From Microbacterium sp. SORGH_AS_0428 (GTDB lineage: Bacteria; Actinomycetota; Actinomycetes; Actinomycetales; Microbacteriaceae), in the NCBI RefSeq assembly GCF_031453615.1, contig NZ_JAVIZT010000001.1, positions 744,001 through 808,000 on the forward strand: a DNA stretch of 64,000 nucleotides, given 5' to 3'. Below are positions 26,305 to 36,464 of the stretch, piece by piece (position 1 is the first letter of the stretch; each line of letters starts with the position of its first letter). Position numbers and translations under genes: made by a program. The notes under the pieces are model-generated. The model was given only the letters and a program-made list of their open reading frames with translations. It had not been told where the DNA came from and made no database searches.

Positions 26305-27034
26305 CCAGCGCCTCGGCCAGCGTGAACGCGCCTGCGTAGAGGGCCTTGCCCACGATGGCGCCCTCGACGCCCAGCGGCACCAGCTCGCGAAGCGCGGCGA
26401 TGTCGTCGAGGCTCGAGATCCCGCCCGAGGCGACGACCGGCTTCGGGGTACGCGCCGTGACCTCGCGCAGCAGTTCCACATTGGGCCCGCGCAGGGTGCC
26501 GTCCTTCGTGACGTCGGTCACGACATAACGGCTGCAGCCCGCATCCTCCAGGCGGTCCAGCACGGCCCAGAGGTCGCCGCCCTCACGCGTCCAGCCGCGC
26601 GCGGCGAGCGTCGTGCCGCGCACGTCCAGACCGACGGCGACAGCCTCGCCGTAGCGGCCGATGACATCGGCCGCCCATTCGGGGTTCTCCAGCGCCGCCG
26701 TACCGAGGTTGATGCGCGCCGCACCCGACTCGAGGGCGGCGTCGAGGCTCTCGTCGTCGCGGATCCCGCCCGACAGCTCGACCTGCACGCCCTTCACCTG
26801 CTTGATGACCCGACGCATCACAGCCGTGTTGTTGCCGCGTCCGAACGCGGCGTCGAGATCCACGAGGTGGATCCACTGCGCGCCCTGTCGCGCCCACTCC
26901 ACGGCGGCATCGACCGGGTCGCCGTAGCTGGTCTCGCTACCGGCCTCGCCCTGGGTGAGGCGGACGGCCTTCCCGTCGGCGACATCGACCGCCGGCAGAA
27001 GGATGAGTTCAGGGGTGGACGCGAAATCGTTCAT
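26288..27034 (-). CDS. priA: Phosphoribosyl isomerase (HisA / bifunctional PriA)
   Basis: A TIM-barrel isomerase of 248 aa acting on ProFAR in histidine synthesis. The N-terminal active Asp is in [18 protein letters not shown] and the C-terminal half has [16 protein letters not shown] with the second catalytic Asp. In actinobacteria lacking trpF the same enzyme also isomerises phosphoribosyl anthranilate (PriA). That dual role is inferred from lineage, not from a residue I can verify here. A 58-bp gap separates it from hisH. Confidence 0.93.
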   Translation of the reverse strand: MNDFASTPELILLPAVDVADGKAVRLTQGEAGSETSYGDPVDAAVEWARQGAQWIHLVDLDAAFGRGNNTAVMRRVIKQVKGVQVELSGGIRDDESLDAALESGAARINLGTAALENPEWAADVIGRYGEAVAVGLDVRGTTLAARGWTREGGDLWAVLDRLEDAGCSRYVVTDVTKDGTLRGPNVELLREVTARTPKPVVASGGISSLDDIAALRELVPLGVEGAIVGKALYAGAFTLAEALDVAGR

Positions 27035-27092
27035 GGCTCCTCGTGCGCTCGCGCACCCGGCGGATCCCCGGCGTGCGGCACGAGGTAAGAGA

Positions 27093-27737
27093 CTACTGGG
27101 GTCGCAGCGTGCTGATCCAATTGGCGAGCAGACGAATACCCGCGGCCCCCGACTTCTCGGGGTGGAACTGTGTGGCGCTGAGCGGTCCGTTCTCCACGGC
27201 GGCGAGGAACGGAGAGCCGTGCGTGGTCCACGTCAGAACCGGCTCGGCGAACGGCGCCTGCGGCGGCATCGTCCACTGCTGCGCCGCGAAGGAGTGCACG
27301 AAGTAGAAGCGCTCGTCCTCGAGCCCCGCGAACAGGCGCGAGCCCGCGTCCGGTGAGACCGTGTTCCAGCCCATGTGCGGCAGCACGGGTGCGTCGAGCT
27401 CGGTCACCGTCCCCGGCCACTCCCCCAGCCCGTCGGTCGCGTCACCGCGCTCGACCCCGTGCTCGAACAGCACCTGCATCCCGACACAGATGCCGAGCAC
27501 CGCTCGACCGCCGGCCAGCCGCCGACCGATGAGCTCGTCACCTCTGCTGGCGCGCAGCGCCTCCGCCACGGCTCGAAACGCCCCCACACCGGGCACGAGC
27601 AGTCCGTCCGCGTCCTGGATGAGGCCGCGGTCGGCCGTGAGCCGCGCGTCGGCGCCGGCTGCGGCCAGTGCCTTGACCGCGGAGTGGACGTTTCCCGACC
27701 CGTAGTCGAGCACTGCGACCAGAGGCGCGTCGGTCAC
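27093..27737 (-). CDS. hisH: Imidazole glycerol phosphate synthase, glutaminase subunit
   Basis: A class-I glutamine amidotransferase of 214 aa that supplies ammonia to HisF. The oxyanion/active-site segment [15 protein letters not shown] holds the nucleophile Cys, and FYFVHSFA and [26 protein letters not shown] carry the His/Glu of the triad. It overlaps hisB by four bases. HisF itself is not in the window. Confidence 0.96.
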   Translation of the reverse strand: MTDAPLVAVLDYGSGNVHSAVKALAAAGADARLTADRGLIQDADGLLVPGVGAFRAVAEALRASRGDELIGRRLAGGRAVLGICVGMQVLFEHGVERGDATDGLGEWPGTVTELDAPVLPHMGWNTVSPDAGSRLFAGLEDERFYFVHSFAAQQWTMPPQAPFAEPVLTWTTHGSPFLAAVENGPLSATQFHPEKSGAAGIRLLANWISTLRPQ

Positions 27738-28351
27738 AGGGCACCCTTCGTGCTCGGAATGCCGTCGACGAGGGGGTCGAGAGCCTTGGCCTGACGGAAC
27801 GCGCGTGCGAACGCCTTGAACTCCGCCTCCGCGATGTGGTGGGGGTCGCGACCGCCCAGAACGCGCACGTGAACCGTGAGTGCGGCGTTGTAGGCGATGG
27901 CCTCGAACGCGTGGCGCACCAGCGACCCGGTGAAGTGACCGCCGATGAGGTGGAACGCGTATCCTTCGGGTTCCCCGTCGTGGACGAGGTACGGACGACC
28001 GCTGATGTCGACGACCGCCTGCGCGAGCGCCTCGTCGAGCGGCACGAGGGCGTCGCCGTAGCGCGCGATGCCGCTCTTGTCTCCCAGGGCGGCGCGGATC
28101 GCCTGACCGAGCACGATCGAGACGTCTTCCACGGTGTGGTGGGCGTCGATGTGGGTGTCGCCCGTCGCCTGCACCGTCAGATCGGTGAGCGAGTGCTTGG
28201 CGAACGCCGTCAACAGGTGGTCGAAGAACGGGACGCTCGTCGAGATCGAGCTCTTCCCGGTGCCGTCGAGGTCGAGCGAGAGCTCGATCTGCGACTCGCT
28301 CGTGGCGCGGCGGAGCTCGGCGGTGCGGTGCGATGCGGGCTGCGCGGTCAT
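27734..28351 (-). CDS. hisB: Imidazoleglycerol-phosphate dehydratase
   Basis: A monofunctional Mn-dependent dehydratase, 205 aa. Two conserved metal-binding motifs are visible: [14 protein letters not shown] and [12 protein letters not shown] with DPHHIAEAE. There is no N-terminal phosphatase domain, as expected outside enterobacteria. It overlaps hisC and hisH, so the whole his set is translationally coupled. Confidence 0.96.
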   Translation of the reverse strand: MTAQPASHRTAELRRATSESQIELSLDLDGTGKSSISTSVPFFDHLLTAFAKHSLTDLTVQATGDTHIDAHHTVEDVSIVLGQAIRAALGDKSGIARYGDALVPLDEALAQAVVDISGRPYLVHDGEPEGYAFHLIGGHFTGSLVRHAFEAIAYNAALTVHVRVLGGRDPHHIAEAEFKAFARAFRQAKALDPLVDGIPSTKGAL

Positions 28352-29442
28352 GCCTGCGAGTCTATCGACGCCATGGCAGCCAGGAACGCCGTGGTCTCGG
28401 CCTCGGTCCCCGCGGTGACACGAAGGTGACCGGGGATGCCCACGTCACGGATGAGCACACCGCGCTCGTAGAGCGCCTGCCACACCGCAGCGGGATCGGT
28501 GACGCCGCCGAAGAGCACGAAGTTGGTCCACGATTCGTGTGGACGGTACCCCATCGTCGTCAGCTCGCGGCGGATGCGGTCGCGCTGGGCGACGATCTCG
28601 TCGACCATGCCGAGCATCGTGTGGGCGTGACGCAGCGCCGCCTCCGCGGCCGCCTGGGTCAGCGCGCTGAGGTGGTACGGCAGCCGCACCAGACGAAGCG
28701 CGTCGACGACGGCGGGATCTGCAGCCAGGTACCCGACTCGCGCACCAGCGAAGGCGAACGCCTTGCTCATCGTGCGGGAGACCACAAGTCGCTCGCGTCC
28801 GGGAAGAAGCGAGATCGCCGAAGAGGTGTCCCGCGGCGCGAACTCCTGATAGGCCTCGTCCACGATGACGATGCCGCGGCTGGCCGCGTACACCGCCTCG
28901 ATGACGTCGAGCGTCATGGGCGTGCCGGTGGGGTTGTTGGGCGCGCAGAGGAAGACCACGTCCGGGTCCGCCTGACGCACCTGCTGCGCGGCGGATGCGG
29001 CGCTCAGGCTGTAGTCGTCGGCGCGGCTGCCGGCGACCCAGTCCGCCCCCGTTGCCCGGGTGAGCAGCGGGTACATCGAGTACGTGGGCGCGAAGCCGAA
29101 CGCGGTGCGCCCAGGACCCGCGAAAGCCTGCAGGATGTGCTGCAGGACCTCGTTGGATCCGTTCGCCGCCCAGATCTGCTCCGCTGCGAGACCGCCGCCG
29201 AGGTAGCCGGCGAAAGCCTCGCGCAAGCGGGTGAACTCGCGGTCAGGGTAGCGGTTGACCTGTTCGAGAGCTCTGCCGATCGACGCGAGGATGTCGGACG
29301 CCACGTCTGTCGGGACGGGATGCGTGTTCTCGTTGACATTCAACGCCACCGGGAGCGGCGCTTGGGGGGCACCGTAGGGCTTGAGCCCGCGCAGGTCGTC
29401 GCGGATCGGCAAATCGTCGAGGCTGATCGTCACGCGGTCCAT
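28348..29442 (-). CDS. hisC: Histidinol-phosphate aminotransferase
   Basis: A 364-aa fold-type I PLP aminotransferase. Visible are NENTHPVP, the [13 protein letters not shown] loop, [11 protein letters not shown], and the PLP Lys in [18 protein letters not shown]. The ATG at 29442 is 19 bp downstream of the LysM gene stop and has only a weak, distant GAGGT. It may therefore be transcribed from the LysM promoter, from a promoter inside that gene, or both. Confidence 0.95.
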   Translation of the reverse strand: MDRVTISLDDLPIRDDLRGLKPYGAPQAPLPVALNVNENTHPVPTDVASDILASIGRALEQVNRYPDREFTRLREAFAGYLGGGLAAEQIWAANGSNEVLQHILQAFAGPGRTAFGFAPTYSMYPLLTRATGADWVAGSRADDYSLSAASAAQQVRQADPDVVFLCAPNNPTGTPMTLDVIEAVYAASRGIVIVDEAYQEFAPRDTSSAISLLPGRERLVVSRTMSKAFAFAGARVGYLAADPAVVDALRLVRLPYHLSALTQAAAEAALRHAHTMLGMVDEIVAQRDRIRRELTTMGYRPHESWTNFVLFGGVTDPAAVWQALYERGVLIRDVGIPGHLRVTAGTEAETTAFLAAMASIDSQA

Positions 29443-29461
29443 CGTAGAACCGCGCAGGACC

Positions 29462-29815
29462 TCACTCGCCCGAGGCGTACTCCGTCGGGATCGCCAGACG
29501 CTGACCCGCGCTCACCTGCGCGCCCGGCAGAGTGTTCAGCCGCATGATCGCGTCGACGACGTCGCGGGGGTCGTGCTGCGGGGCGACCTCCTCTGCGATC
29601 GACCACAGCGACTCCCCCGCCATCACGGTCACCATCTCGAACGACCCGGTGGCCGCGCCGGGCTCGCGGGAGGCGAGTGCGGATCCGCCGCTGATCACAC
29701 CGACGGCGAGCGCCGCGACGACGGGCAGAGCGACGAGCCAGGCGAGCACCCGACGACCGCGCGCCGTCAGGCGCAGGCGGGTGGCGACGGGGGCGGCGAA
29801 CTCGATCGTGCTCAT
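29462..29815 (-). CDS. LysM membrane protein, SOS division-suppressor type (YneA/DivS-like)
   Basis: A 117-aa protein with an N-terminal cytoplasmic basic stretch, one membrane segment (about residues 24-46) and a LysM domain (about residues 58-112, [18 protein letters not shown]). A small membrane-anchored LysM protein divergent from lexA is the arrangement of Bacillus YneA, Corynebacterium DivS and mycobacterial Rv2719c, which block division during SOS. A TTGACA-N17-TAGCTT promoter overlapped by a LexA-box-like palindrome lies upstream. The Shine-Dalgarno AAGGAG is 5 nt before the ATG. Confidence 0.85.
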   Translation of the reverse strand: MSTIEFAAPVATRLRLTARGRRVLAWLVALPVVAALAVGVISGGSALASREPGAATGSFEMVTVMAGESLWSIAEEVAPQHDPRDVVDAIMRLNTLPGAQVSAGQRLAIPTEYASGE

Positions 29816-29833
29816 GACGACTCCTTCAGGACG

Positions 29834-29890
29834 GGAAGAGATTCGTACCCGGCCCCCCGGCCGGGAGAGCCGGGTACGAACTTCTCTTCC
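29834..29890 (-). repeat. Long inverted repeat in the LysM 5' leader
   Basis: The arms 29834-29853 and 29869-29890 are complementary except for a 2-nt bulge: 12 bp of TTCGTACCCGGC plus GGAAGAG. The loop is GC-rich, about 15 nt. In the minus-strand transcript it would form a 5' hairpin ending about 6 nt before the Shine-Dalgarno sequence. The predicted transcription start (about 29885) lies inside the outer arm. Confidence 0.7.
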
Positions 29891-29920
29891 GAAGCTATCT
29901 TCGATTTACGGTACTGTCAA
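29889..29920 (-). promoter_or_regulatory. LysM gene promoter with overlapping SOS-box-like palindrome
   Basis: On the minus strand TTGACA (29915-29920) and TAGCTT (29892-29897) are separated by 17 nt, a consensus sigma-70-type promoter. The palindrome CCGAAGCTATCTTCGA (29889-29904) covers the -10. It fits the actinobacterial LexA pattern TCGAAC-N4-GTTCGA at 9 of 12 positions and shares CGAA-N6-TTCG with the recA site. Confidence 0.65.
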
Positions 29921-30064
29921 GCGATCGCGAAGCCGGTCGAGTTTCGAAGACGACACGCCCTCCATAAGGACGGGATCGCCGCCGATCCCCGCTACGGTTT
30001 CGCTGAAGAGACCGAATCACCGACCTCCGACATTCGAACGGAACAGACCCGACGGGAGTGCCGC

Positions 30065-30736
30065 ATGGCCACCAACCAGAAGCCGCAGACCCGCCGGCGC
30101 AAGAGCCTCAGCGACAAGCAGCTCGCGATCCTCGAGGTCATCCAGCACTCCATCGCGCGCCACGGCTACCCGCCGAGCATGCGCGAGATCGGCGACGCGG
30201 TCGGGCTGAAGTCGCTCTCGAGCGTCACGCACCAGCTCAACCAGCTGGAGCTCTCCGGCTATCTCCGTCGCGACCCCGGCAAGACGCGTGCGATGGAGGT
30301 CCTGATCGATCTGCCGGGAACCGCCGCCGAGAACCCGGCCGATACCGCGCCCGCCGTGGGCGATGCCGCGCTGGTGCCGCTCGTGGGCCGCATCGCGGCG
30401 GGTGTGCCGATCACGGCCGACCAGCACGTCGAGGAGATCTTTCCGCTGCCCCGCCAGCTCGTGGGCAAGGGAGATCTGTTCATGCTGAAGGTGTCCGGGG
30501 ACTCGATGATCGACGCCGCGATCTGCGACGGCGACTGGGTCGTGGTCCGTTCGCAGCCGACGGCGGAGAACGGCGACATCGTCGCCGCGATGCTCGACGG
30601 GGAGGCGACCGTGAAGACGTTCCGGCGCCGCGACGGACACGTCTGGCTGCTGCCGCGCAACACGGCCTTCGAGCCGATCCTCGGCGACGACGCCGTCGTC
30701 CTCGGAAAGGTCGTCGCGCTGATGCGCGCGGTCTGA
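30065..30736 (+). CDS. lexA: LexA repressor
   Basis: The SOS master repressor, 223 aa. The winged-helix DNA-binding domain is in residues about 12-75 ([23 protein letters not shown]). The self-cleavage site is Ala112-Gly113 (RIAAGVPI), the nucleophile is Ser147 (VSGDSMID) and the general base is Lys184 (ATVKTF). The ATG is preceded by GGGAG at 6 nt. It is divergent from the LysM gene. Confidence 0.97.
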   Translation: MATNQKPQTRRRKSLSDKQLAILEVIQHSIARHGYPPSMREIGDAVGLKSLSSVTHQLNQLELSGYLRRDPGKTRAMEVLIDLPGTAAENPADTAPAVGDAALVPLVGRIAAGVPITADQHVEEIFPLPRQLVGKGDLFMLKVSGDSMIDAAICDGDWVVVRSQPTAENGDIVAAMLDGEATVKTFRRRDGHVWLLPRNTAFEPILGDDAVVLGKVVALMRAV

Positions 30737-30795
30737 CTCGCCGGCTCGCCTGATCCCCGCTGGGCGTGCCCGGAGCAGCCGCGTAGCGTGGGGGC

Positions 30796-32934
30796 ATGAC
30801 CGCCTCCAGCACCTATGGTTCCTGGCCCTCGCCCGTCTCGGCCGCCGACGTCGCGAGTTCCTCCACGCGCTTCGACGGTGCGCGGTTCGTGGGCGACGAG
30901 ATCTGGTGGGCGCAGTCGGTACCTGAGGAGGGCGGCCGCATGTCGGTGCGCCGCCGACAGAGCGACGGTCGGACGGTGGACGTCCTTCCCGCTCCGTGGA
31001 GCGCTCGGTCCCGGGTGCACGAGTACGGCGGCGGCGCGTGGTGCGCCGCCGAGGACGGCCGGCTCTTCTTCGTGGAAGGGAGCGATCAGCGCGTCTACAC
31101 CCTCGGCTCCGGCGGCGCTCCGACCCCGTTGACGCGGGAGGAGGACGGCACGGCGTTCGGGGGTCTCGTATGGGCGGCCGGCCGCCTGCTCGCGGTGCGC
31201 GAGCGCACTGCGACATCCGGCGGCGAACGCGCGATCGTCGAGATCTCGCTGGACGGCACCGGCGCGCGGGTCGTCGCACACGGTGACGACTTCGTCGCCC
31301 AGCCTGCGCTGTCTCCCGACGGGCGCCGTCTCGCATGGATCGGCTGGAACCACCCCGATCTGCCGTGGGATCGCGCCCGCCTTCATGTCGGGCGTCTGCG
31401 CGACGGCGTGGTCGCCGATGCGATCGACGTCACGGATGGCGCGACGTCGGCGCTCCAGCCGGTGTGGACCGGTGCCGACGAGCTGCTCTACCTCGATGAC
31501 ACGTCCGGCCGGTGGCAGGTGCAGCGCGTGGAACCGGACACCGGCGAGCGCAGTGCCCTGACCCACGACGACGCCGACACGGGCGGCGCACTCTGGACGC
31601 TCGGGATGCGGTGGTTCGCCCCGCTCGAGGACGGACGGATCGTCGCTGTGCGCACGAACGGGGAGGAGACGGTCGTGGTGATCGATCCCGCGGACGGCAC
31701 GACGCGCACCGTCGGGGTGGACGGCGCCTCCCAGACCTTCCTCGAGGATGCGCGCGGCACGCGTCTGCTGATCACGACGGCGTCCGCATCCGCCCCGCTC
31801 GGACTCTGGCTCGTGGATGCGGACGGCCAGGCGGCGCCGGAACGTCTCGCCGGCGACGATCTCTCCGCGCTCGCGCCGTGGTTGCCCGCACCGCGCGCGG
31901 TGACCGCCGACGGACCGCACGGCCCCGTGCACGCCTACTTCTACCCGCCGACCCATCCCGAGCTCCAGGGGCCCGAGGACGAGCTCGCCCCCTGCCTCGT
32001 GTGGGTGCACGGCGGACCGACCGCCCACGTGGGCCCCGCCGCGTCCCGCAAGATCGCGTACTTCACGAGCCGCGGCATCGGGATCCTCGACGTCAACTAC
32101 TCCGGCTCGACCGGCTACGGTCGCGCCTACCGTGAACGACTGCGCGGACAGTGGGGCGTCGCCGACGTGGACGACGTGATCGCGGCCGCCCGGCACGTCG
32201 CCGCAGCCGGTCTCGCAGACCCGGACCGGCTCGCGATCGAGGGAGGGTCCGCCGGCGGCTGGACGGTGCTCTCGGCGCTCACGCGCGGCGACGTCTTCGC
32301 CGCGGGGGTCTCGCGCTACGGCGTCGGCGACGCACGCGCGCTCGTGGCCGACACGCACGACTTCGAGTCGCGCTATCTCGACGGTCTCATCGGTCCGCTG
32401 CCGGAGGCGGAGCGGGTCTACGTCGAACGCTCGCCGCTGACGCACCCCGAGCGCTTCCGCGTTCCGTTGCTGATCCTGCAGGGCGCAGAGGACCGGGTCG
32501 TCCCGCCGGCGCAGGCGGAGGCCATCCGCGACGCCCTGCGCCGACAGGGCGTTCCGCACGCCTACGTCCTGTACGAGGGCGAGGGGCACGGGTTCCGGCG
32601 TCGGGAGACGACGATCGACGCGCTCGCCTCGGAGTTGGCCTTCCTCGGCCAGGTGTTCGGCTTCGCCGCGGACGCCCCCGAGATTCCGCTGTCGATCGGC
32701 GCGTTGCGCATCACGGACGGCCCGGACGGGCGGGAGCTGTTCATCGACCCCGAGGGCGATTCTGCGCACGCGGAGCGCGACGTCCGCGTCGCCGTCTCGC
32801 GCGAGCCGCTGCGCCCCCTCTTCGCCCGCCCCCGCACCGCCGAGTGGGCCGAGGCCCTGCGAGCGGCGGGGTTCACCGCGACGGCGGACGATCCGGACCT
32901 GTTCGTCCTGCTCCCCGCCCTCGACGGGGAATGA
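30796..32934 (+). CDS. S9-family serine peptidase (prolyl oligopeptidase / acylaminoacyl peptidase type)
   Basis: A 712-aa cytosolic peptidase, with no signal peptide. An N-terminal beta-propeller-like region (residues about 20-370) is followed by an alpha/beta-hydrolase domain. The catalytic triad is Ser485 (EGGSAGGW), Asp566 (GAEDRVVPP) and His598 (GEGHGFRR). After about residue 622 there is an extra tail of some 90 residues not needed for the hydrolase. TAGCGT lies 6 nt before the ATG (leaderless type), with a G-run that could also act as a ribosome-binding site. The substrate is unknown. Confidence 0.9.
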   Translation: MTASSTYGSWPSPVSAADVASSSTRFDGARFVGDEIWWAQSVPEEGGRMSVRRRQSDGRTVDVLPAPWSARSRVHEYGGGAWCAAEDGRLFFVEGSDQRVYTLGSGGAPTPLTREEDGTAFGGLVWAAGRLLAVRERTATSGGERAIVEISLDGTGARVVAHGDDFVAQPALSPDGRRLAWIGWNHPDLPWDRARLHVGRLRDGVVADAIDVTDGATSALQPVWTGADELLYLDDTSGRWQVQRVEPDTGERSALTHDDADTGGALWTLGMRWFAPLEDGRIVAVRTNGEETVVVIDPADGTTRTVGVDGASQTFLEDARGTRLLITTASASAPLGLWLVDADGQAAPERLAGDDLSALAPWLPAPRAVTADGPHGPVHAYFYPPTHPELQGPEDELAPCLVWVHGGPTAHVGPAASRKIAYFTSRGIGILDVNYSGSTGYGRAYRERLRGQWGVADVDDVIAAARHVAAAGLADPDRLAIEGGSAGGWTVLSALTRGDVFAAGVSRYGVGDARALVADTHDFESRYLDGLIGPLPEAERVYVERSPLTHPERFRVPLLILQGAEDRVVPPAQAEAIRDALRRQGVPHAYVLYEGEGHGFRRRETTIDALASELAFLGQVFGFAADAPEIPLSIGALRITDGPDGRELFIDPEGDSAHAERDVRVAVSREPLRPLFARPRTAEWAEALRAAGFTATADDPDLFVLLPALDGE

Positions 32935-32938
32935 GCCC

Positions 32939-34453
32939 TCAGGCGAGGAAGGCTTCGAGCCTGCCGGCCAGCGCGGCGCCGACGCGAGCGTGGAGGGCTG
33001 TGCCCTCCGCCTCGTGTGTCTCCTCGTAGATCATCCCGTGCTCGTGCACGGCCGAGACCAGATCGCCGCGATCGTACGGCAGCAGGACCCGCAGCTCGAC
33101 CTCCGGCAGCGGAAGCGCATCCTCGATGACCTGCCGGAGCTCGTCGATGCCCTCGCCCGTGCGAGACGACACGAACACCGCTGACGGCACGAGTCCCCGC
33201 AGCAGCAGCCGCGCGTCGTCGTCGATGAGGTCGGCCTTGTTGAACACGACGATCTCCCGCGTGTCCCGCGCCCCCACGTCGCCGATCACGTCGTGGACGG
33301 TGGCGAGCTGAGCGGCGGGATCGGGGTGCGAGCCGTCGACGACGTGCACGATGACGTCGGCGTCGCCCACCTCTTCGAGCGTCGACCGGAACGCCTCGAC
33401 CAGCTGGTGCGGGAGGTTGCGCACGAAACCGACGGTGTCAGTCAGCGTGTAGATGCGGCCGTCCTCGGTCACCGAGCGTCGGACGGTGGCATCCAGGGTG
33501 GCGAACAGCGCGTTCTCGACGAGGACGCCCGCGCGCGTGAGGCGGTTAAGGAGACTCGACTTGCCGGCGTTCGTGTACCCGGCGATCGCGACGGCGGGGA
33601 TCGTGTTGCGCTTGCGCTCGGCACGCTTGGCGTCACGGGCCGGTGCGAAGTCGCGGATCTGACGACGCAGTTGCGCCATCCGGGTGCGGATGCGGCGGCG
33701 ATCGAGCTCGATCTTCGTCTCACCGGGTCCGCGCGAACCCATGCCGGCGCCACCGGCGCCGACCTGGCCGCCGGCCTGCCGGCTCATCGACTCGCCCCAC
33801 CCGCGCAGACGCGGCAGCAGGTACTCGAGCTGGGCGAGCTCGACCTGCGCCTTGCCTTCGCGGCTCTTGGCGTGCTGGCTGAAGATGTCGAGGATCACCG
33901 TCGTGCGATCGATCACCTTGACCTTGACGACGTCTTCGAGCGCGCGCCGCTGGCTCGCGGCCAGCTCGGTGTCGGCGATGACGGTGTCGGCGCCGACAGC
34001 GGCGACGATGTCGCGCAGCTCCTCCGCCTTGCCGCGGCCGATGTACGTCGCGGGGTCAGGATGCGGTCGGCGCTGCAGCACGCCGTCGAGCACGACGGCG
34101 CCCGCCGTCTCGGCGAGGGCAGCGAGCTCGCGCAGCGAGTTCTCGGCGTCCTCGGTCGCGCCCTGCGGGTGCACGCCCACGAGGACGACGTTCTCGAGTC
34201 GCAGCTGGCGGTACTCGACCTCCGTGACGTCCTCGAGCTCGGTCGACAAGCCGCCGACGCGACGCAGCGCCTGACGCTCCTCACGGTCGAACTGGTCACC
34301 GTCGTCGAATCCGTCGGCGACGGTCGCCGCATCCTGCAGCGCCTGCGCTCCTGCCACGGGGCCGCGCATCCGTGCGCGAGAATCAGCTCGCGAGAGCACC
34401 CGGTCGACGTCGTCGAGCCGCTGCTCGTCGGTGGACGGGGGTGTTTCTGTCAT
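32939..34453 (-). CDS. hflX: Ribosome-associated GTPase HflX
   Basis: A 504-aa GTPase that binds and splits stalled 50S/70S particles in other bacteria. The N-terminal HflX domain (about residues 75-265) carries QRRPHPDPATYIGRGKAEEL. A Gly-rich linker with GAGGAGMGSRGPGETKIE follows, then the G domain with GYTNAGKSSLLN (G1), DTVGF (G3) and NKAD (G4). The ATG at 34453 has an AAAGGA ribosome-binding site. The first 70 residues are a charged extension common in actinobacteria. Confidence 0.95.
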   Translation of the reverse strand: MTETPPSTDEQRLDDVDRVLSRADSRARMRGPVAGAQALQDAATVADGFDDGDQFDREERQALRRVGGLSTELEDVTEVEYRQLRLENVVLVGVHPQGATEDAENSLRELAALAETAGAVVLDGVLQRRPHPDPATYIGRGKAEELRDIVAAVGADTVIADTELAASQRRALEDVVKVKVIDRTTVILDIFSQHAKSREGKAQVELAQLEYLLPRLRGWGESMSRQAGGQVGAGGAGMGSRGPGETKIELDRRRIRTRMAQLRRQIRDFAPARDAKRAERKRNTIPAVAIAGYTNAGKSSLLNRLTRAGVLVENALFATLDATVRRSVTEDGRIYTLTDTVGFVRNLPHQLVEAFRSTLEEVGDADVIVHVVDGSHPDPAAQLATVHDVIGDVGARDTREIVVFNKADLIDDDARLLLRGLVPSAVFVSSRTGEGIDELRQVIEDALPLPEVELRVLLPYDRGDLVSAVHEHGMIYEETHEAEGTALHARVGAALAGRLEAFLA

Positions 34454-34528
34454 CGTTTCCTTTCGGGGCGTCTCGCGCCCGCTCACTCTAGCCTCCCGCC
34501 TTCGGAGACTTACCGCTACGCTTCGTGT

Positions 34529-35170
34529 ATGGGGAGTGACCACTACTTCACCGCGTCACCCGCCAGTCCCGAGAACCTCCGCACCATTCGTGTCACCGTG
34601 GCCGGTCGCGACATCGACGTGACGACCGCCGGCGGAGTGTTCAGCCCGGATCGACTGGATGCGGGCACCGCCGTGCTGCTGAGCAACACACCGCCGCCCC
34701 CGGCCGGCGGCCACTTCCTCGACCTCGGATGCGGCTGGGGCCCGATCTCGATCTCACTGGCGCTCTCGTCGCCACACGCCACGGTGTGGGCTGTCGATGT
34801 CAACCAGCGCGCCCTCGATCTCGTCCGCCGCAACGCCCAGAACCTCGGCCTCACCAATGTCAACGCTGTGACGCCGGATGATGTTCCCGAGGACATCGCT
34901 TTCCGCACCATCCGCTCGAACCCGCCGATCCGCGTCGGCAAGAACGAGCTCCACGGCATGCTCGAGCGGTGGATCCCCCGGCTGGACGAGCGCTCCGACG
35001 CATGGCTCGTCGTCGCCCGCAACCTCGGCGCCGATTCGCTGCAGCGCTGGCTCGCCGCATCCTTTCCCGCCGGCTTCAGCGTGCACCGCACCGCGACGGC
35101 GCGCGGTTTCCGCGTGCTGAAGATCCGCCGCCACGGCGCCGAGGCGACCGCTCCCATCCCGCTGCCGTGA
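34529..35170 (+). CDS. RsmC-like class I SAM methyltransferase
   Basis: A 213-aa protein of the RsmC/RlmG small-domain family. The SAM-binding motif I is LDLGCGWGPI and motif IV reads NPPIR (NPPY-like, typical of N-methylation of bases in RNA). It likely modifies guanine in rRNA, but the site is unknown. TACGCT at 34517-34522 is exactly 6 nt before the ATG and no Shine-Dalgarno sequence exists, so it is probably leaderless. It is divergent from hflX (75 bp). Confidence 0.87.
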   Translation: MGSDHYFTASPASPENLRTIRVTVAGRDIDVTTAGGVFSPDRLDAGTAVLLSNTPPPPAGGHFLDLGCGWGPISISLALSSPHATVWAVDVNQRALDLVRRNAQNLGLTNVNAVTPDDVPEDIAFRTIRSNPPIRVGKNELHGMLERWIPRLDERSDAWLVVARNLGADSLQRWLAASFPAGFSVHRTATARGFRVLKIRRHGAEATAPIPLP

Positions 35171-35249
35171 CGGTGATACGCTCGGCTCACAACGACTGAT
35201 GGGCTGAGGGCGCAGTTCGGGCGGGGGATGCGCCGATCGGAGTTCCGTC

Positions 35250-36464
35250 ATGCCCGCTTCCTCCTCCGTCGGCATCCGCTCGTACCGTGCCCTGCCGCGC
35301 ATCGCCGGATGGGACTACCTCGTCGCCACGAGCCTGGGGCGTCTTCCCCTGTCGATGGTGCCGCTCGCCGTCCTGACCCTCGTGACCTCTGCCACGGGGT
35401 CGATCGCCGTCGGCGGTTTCGCCGCCGCCGCTGCCGCGATCGGTGAGGCCGTCGGTGCTCCGGCCTCCGGTGCGATCGCCGACCGCATCGGGCAGCGTCC
35501 GGTCCTCCTCGTCGGCGTCGTCGTGCACGTCGCGCTGCTGCTCGTCCTGACGTGGGGCGCAGGGCACGTCTCCGACGCCGGGACGGTCGCCCTTGCCGCC
35601 GGAATCGGGCTGAGCCTGCCGCAGGTCGGCGCGTTCTCCCGCACCCGATGGCTCTCCCTCGCGCCGGACGATCTGCCGACCGCCTTCGCCTTCGAGGGCG
35701 TCATCGACGAGATCTCGTACATCTTCGGTCCCGCCATCGTGGGCCTCACCGCCGCGTTCGTGTCGCCGCAGGCGGCGACGCTCCTCGCCGGGGCGCTCGT
35801 CGTCGCCTTCGCGACGCAATTCGCCGTGCACCGCACCCACCGAAGCGTGCCGCGACGGCGACAGGCGCCGCCCCGGACGGCAGCGCCCGCCGGACGCCGG
35901 ACGCTGCTGGTCACCGCACTCGTCGGAATGCTGGCGATGGGTACGTTCTTCGGCGCGAGCCAGACCGGTCTCACCGCTTTCGCGGAGCGCGTGGGCATCC
36001 CGGATGCGGGTGCGCTCCTGTACGCCGTGATGGCGGTGGGCTCGGCCATCACGACGCTGTCGATGGTGCTGATACCGGAGCGCATCGGTACCTGGACGCG
36101 ATGGAGCGTGGCCGCGTGCGGGATGACGTTGGGTGCGTCGCTCATGCTCTTCGCCGACGACGTCGTATGGATCATCGGCGCGGGACTCGTCGCCGGCGCG
36201 TTCCAGGGCCCGCTGCTGCTGACGATCTTCCGGGTCGTGGGCGACGCCGCCGATGAAGGGCGCGCCGGCATCCTGTTGACCCTCACCACGAGCGGCATCG
36301 TGCTCGGCATCGCCACGGGTTCCGCACTGTCCGGGCTGCTCGCGCAGAACCTGGGGGCTGCCGCGGGGTTCGCGCCCGTGCTCGCGGCGACGCTCGTCCT
36401 GCTCCTGATGGGCGTCGTGGGCGCCGCTTCCGCCAGGGGTGGAGCGCGCACCGCATCCCGCTAG
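35250..36464 (+). CDS. MFS transporter
   Basis: A 404-aa major-facilitator protein with about 12 hydrophobic helices. The loop 2-3 region reads [16 protein letters not shown], matching the MFS motif A (GxxxDRxGRR). It is probably a drug or metabolite exporter; the substrate is unknown. GGAG lies 7 nt before the ATG. Its stop codon overlaps the dapF stop in a shared CTAG (convergent). Confidence 0.88.
   Translation: MPASSSVGIRSYRALPRIAGWDYLVATSLGRLPLSMVPLAVLTLVTSATGSIAVGGFAAAAAAIGEAVGAPASGAIADRIGQRPVLLVGVVVHVALLLVLTWGAGHVSDAGTVALAAGIGLSLPQVGAFSRTRWLSLAPDDLPTAFAFEGVIDEISYIFGPAIVGLTAAFVSPQAATLLAGALVVAFATQFAVHRTHRSVPRRRQAPPRTAAPAGRRTLLVTALVGMLAMGTFFGASQTGLTAFAERVGIPDAGALLYAVMAVGSAITTLSMVLIPERIGTWTRWSVAACGMTLGASLMLFADDVVWIIGAGLVAGAFQGPLLLTIFRVVGDAADEGRAGILLTLTTSGIVLGIATGSALSGLLAQNLGAAAGFAPVLAATLVLLLMGVVGAASARGGARTASR

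Noticed and set aside
29878-29889. GAACTTCTCTTC as the LexA box of the LysM gene
   Set aside because: It matches only the inner GAAC/TTC; the nearby palindrome CCGAAGCTATCTTCGA is symmetric, overlaps the -10 and resembles the recA site.
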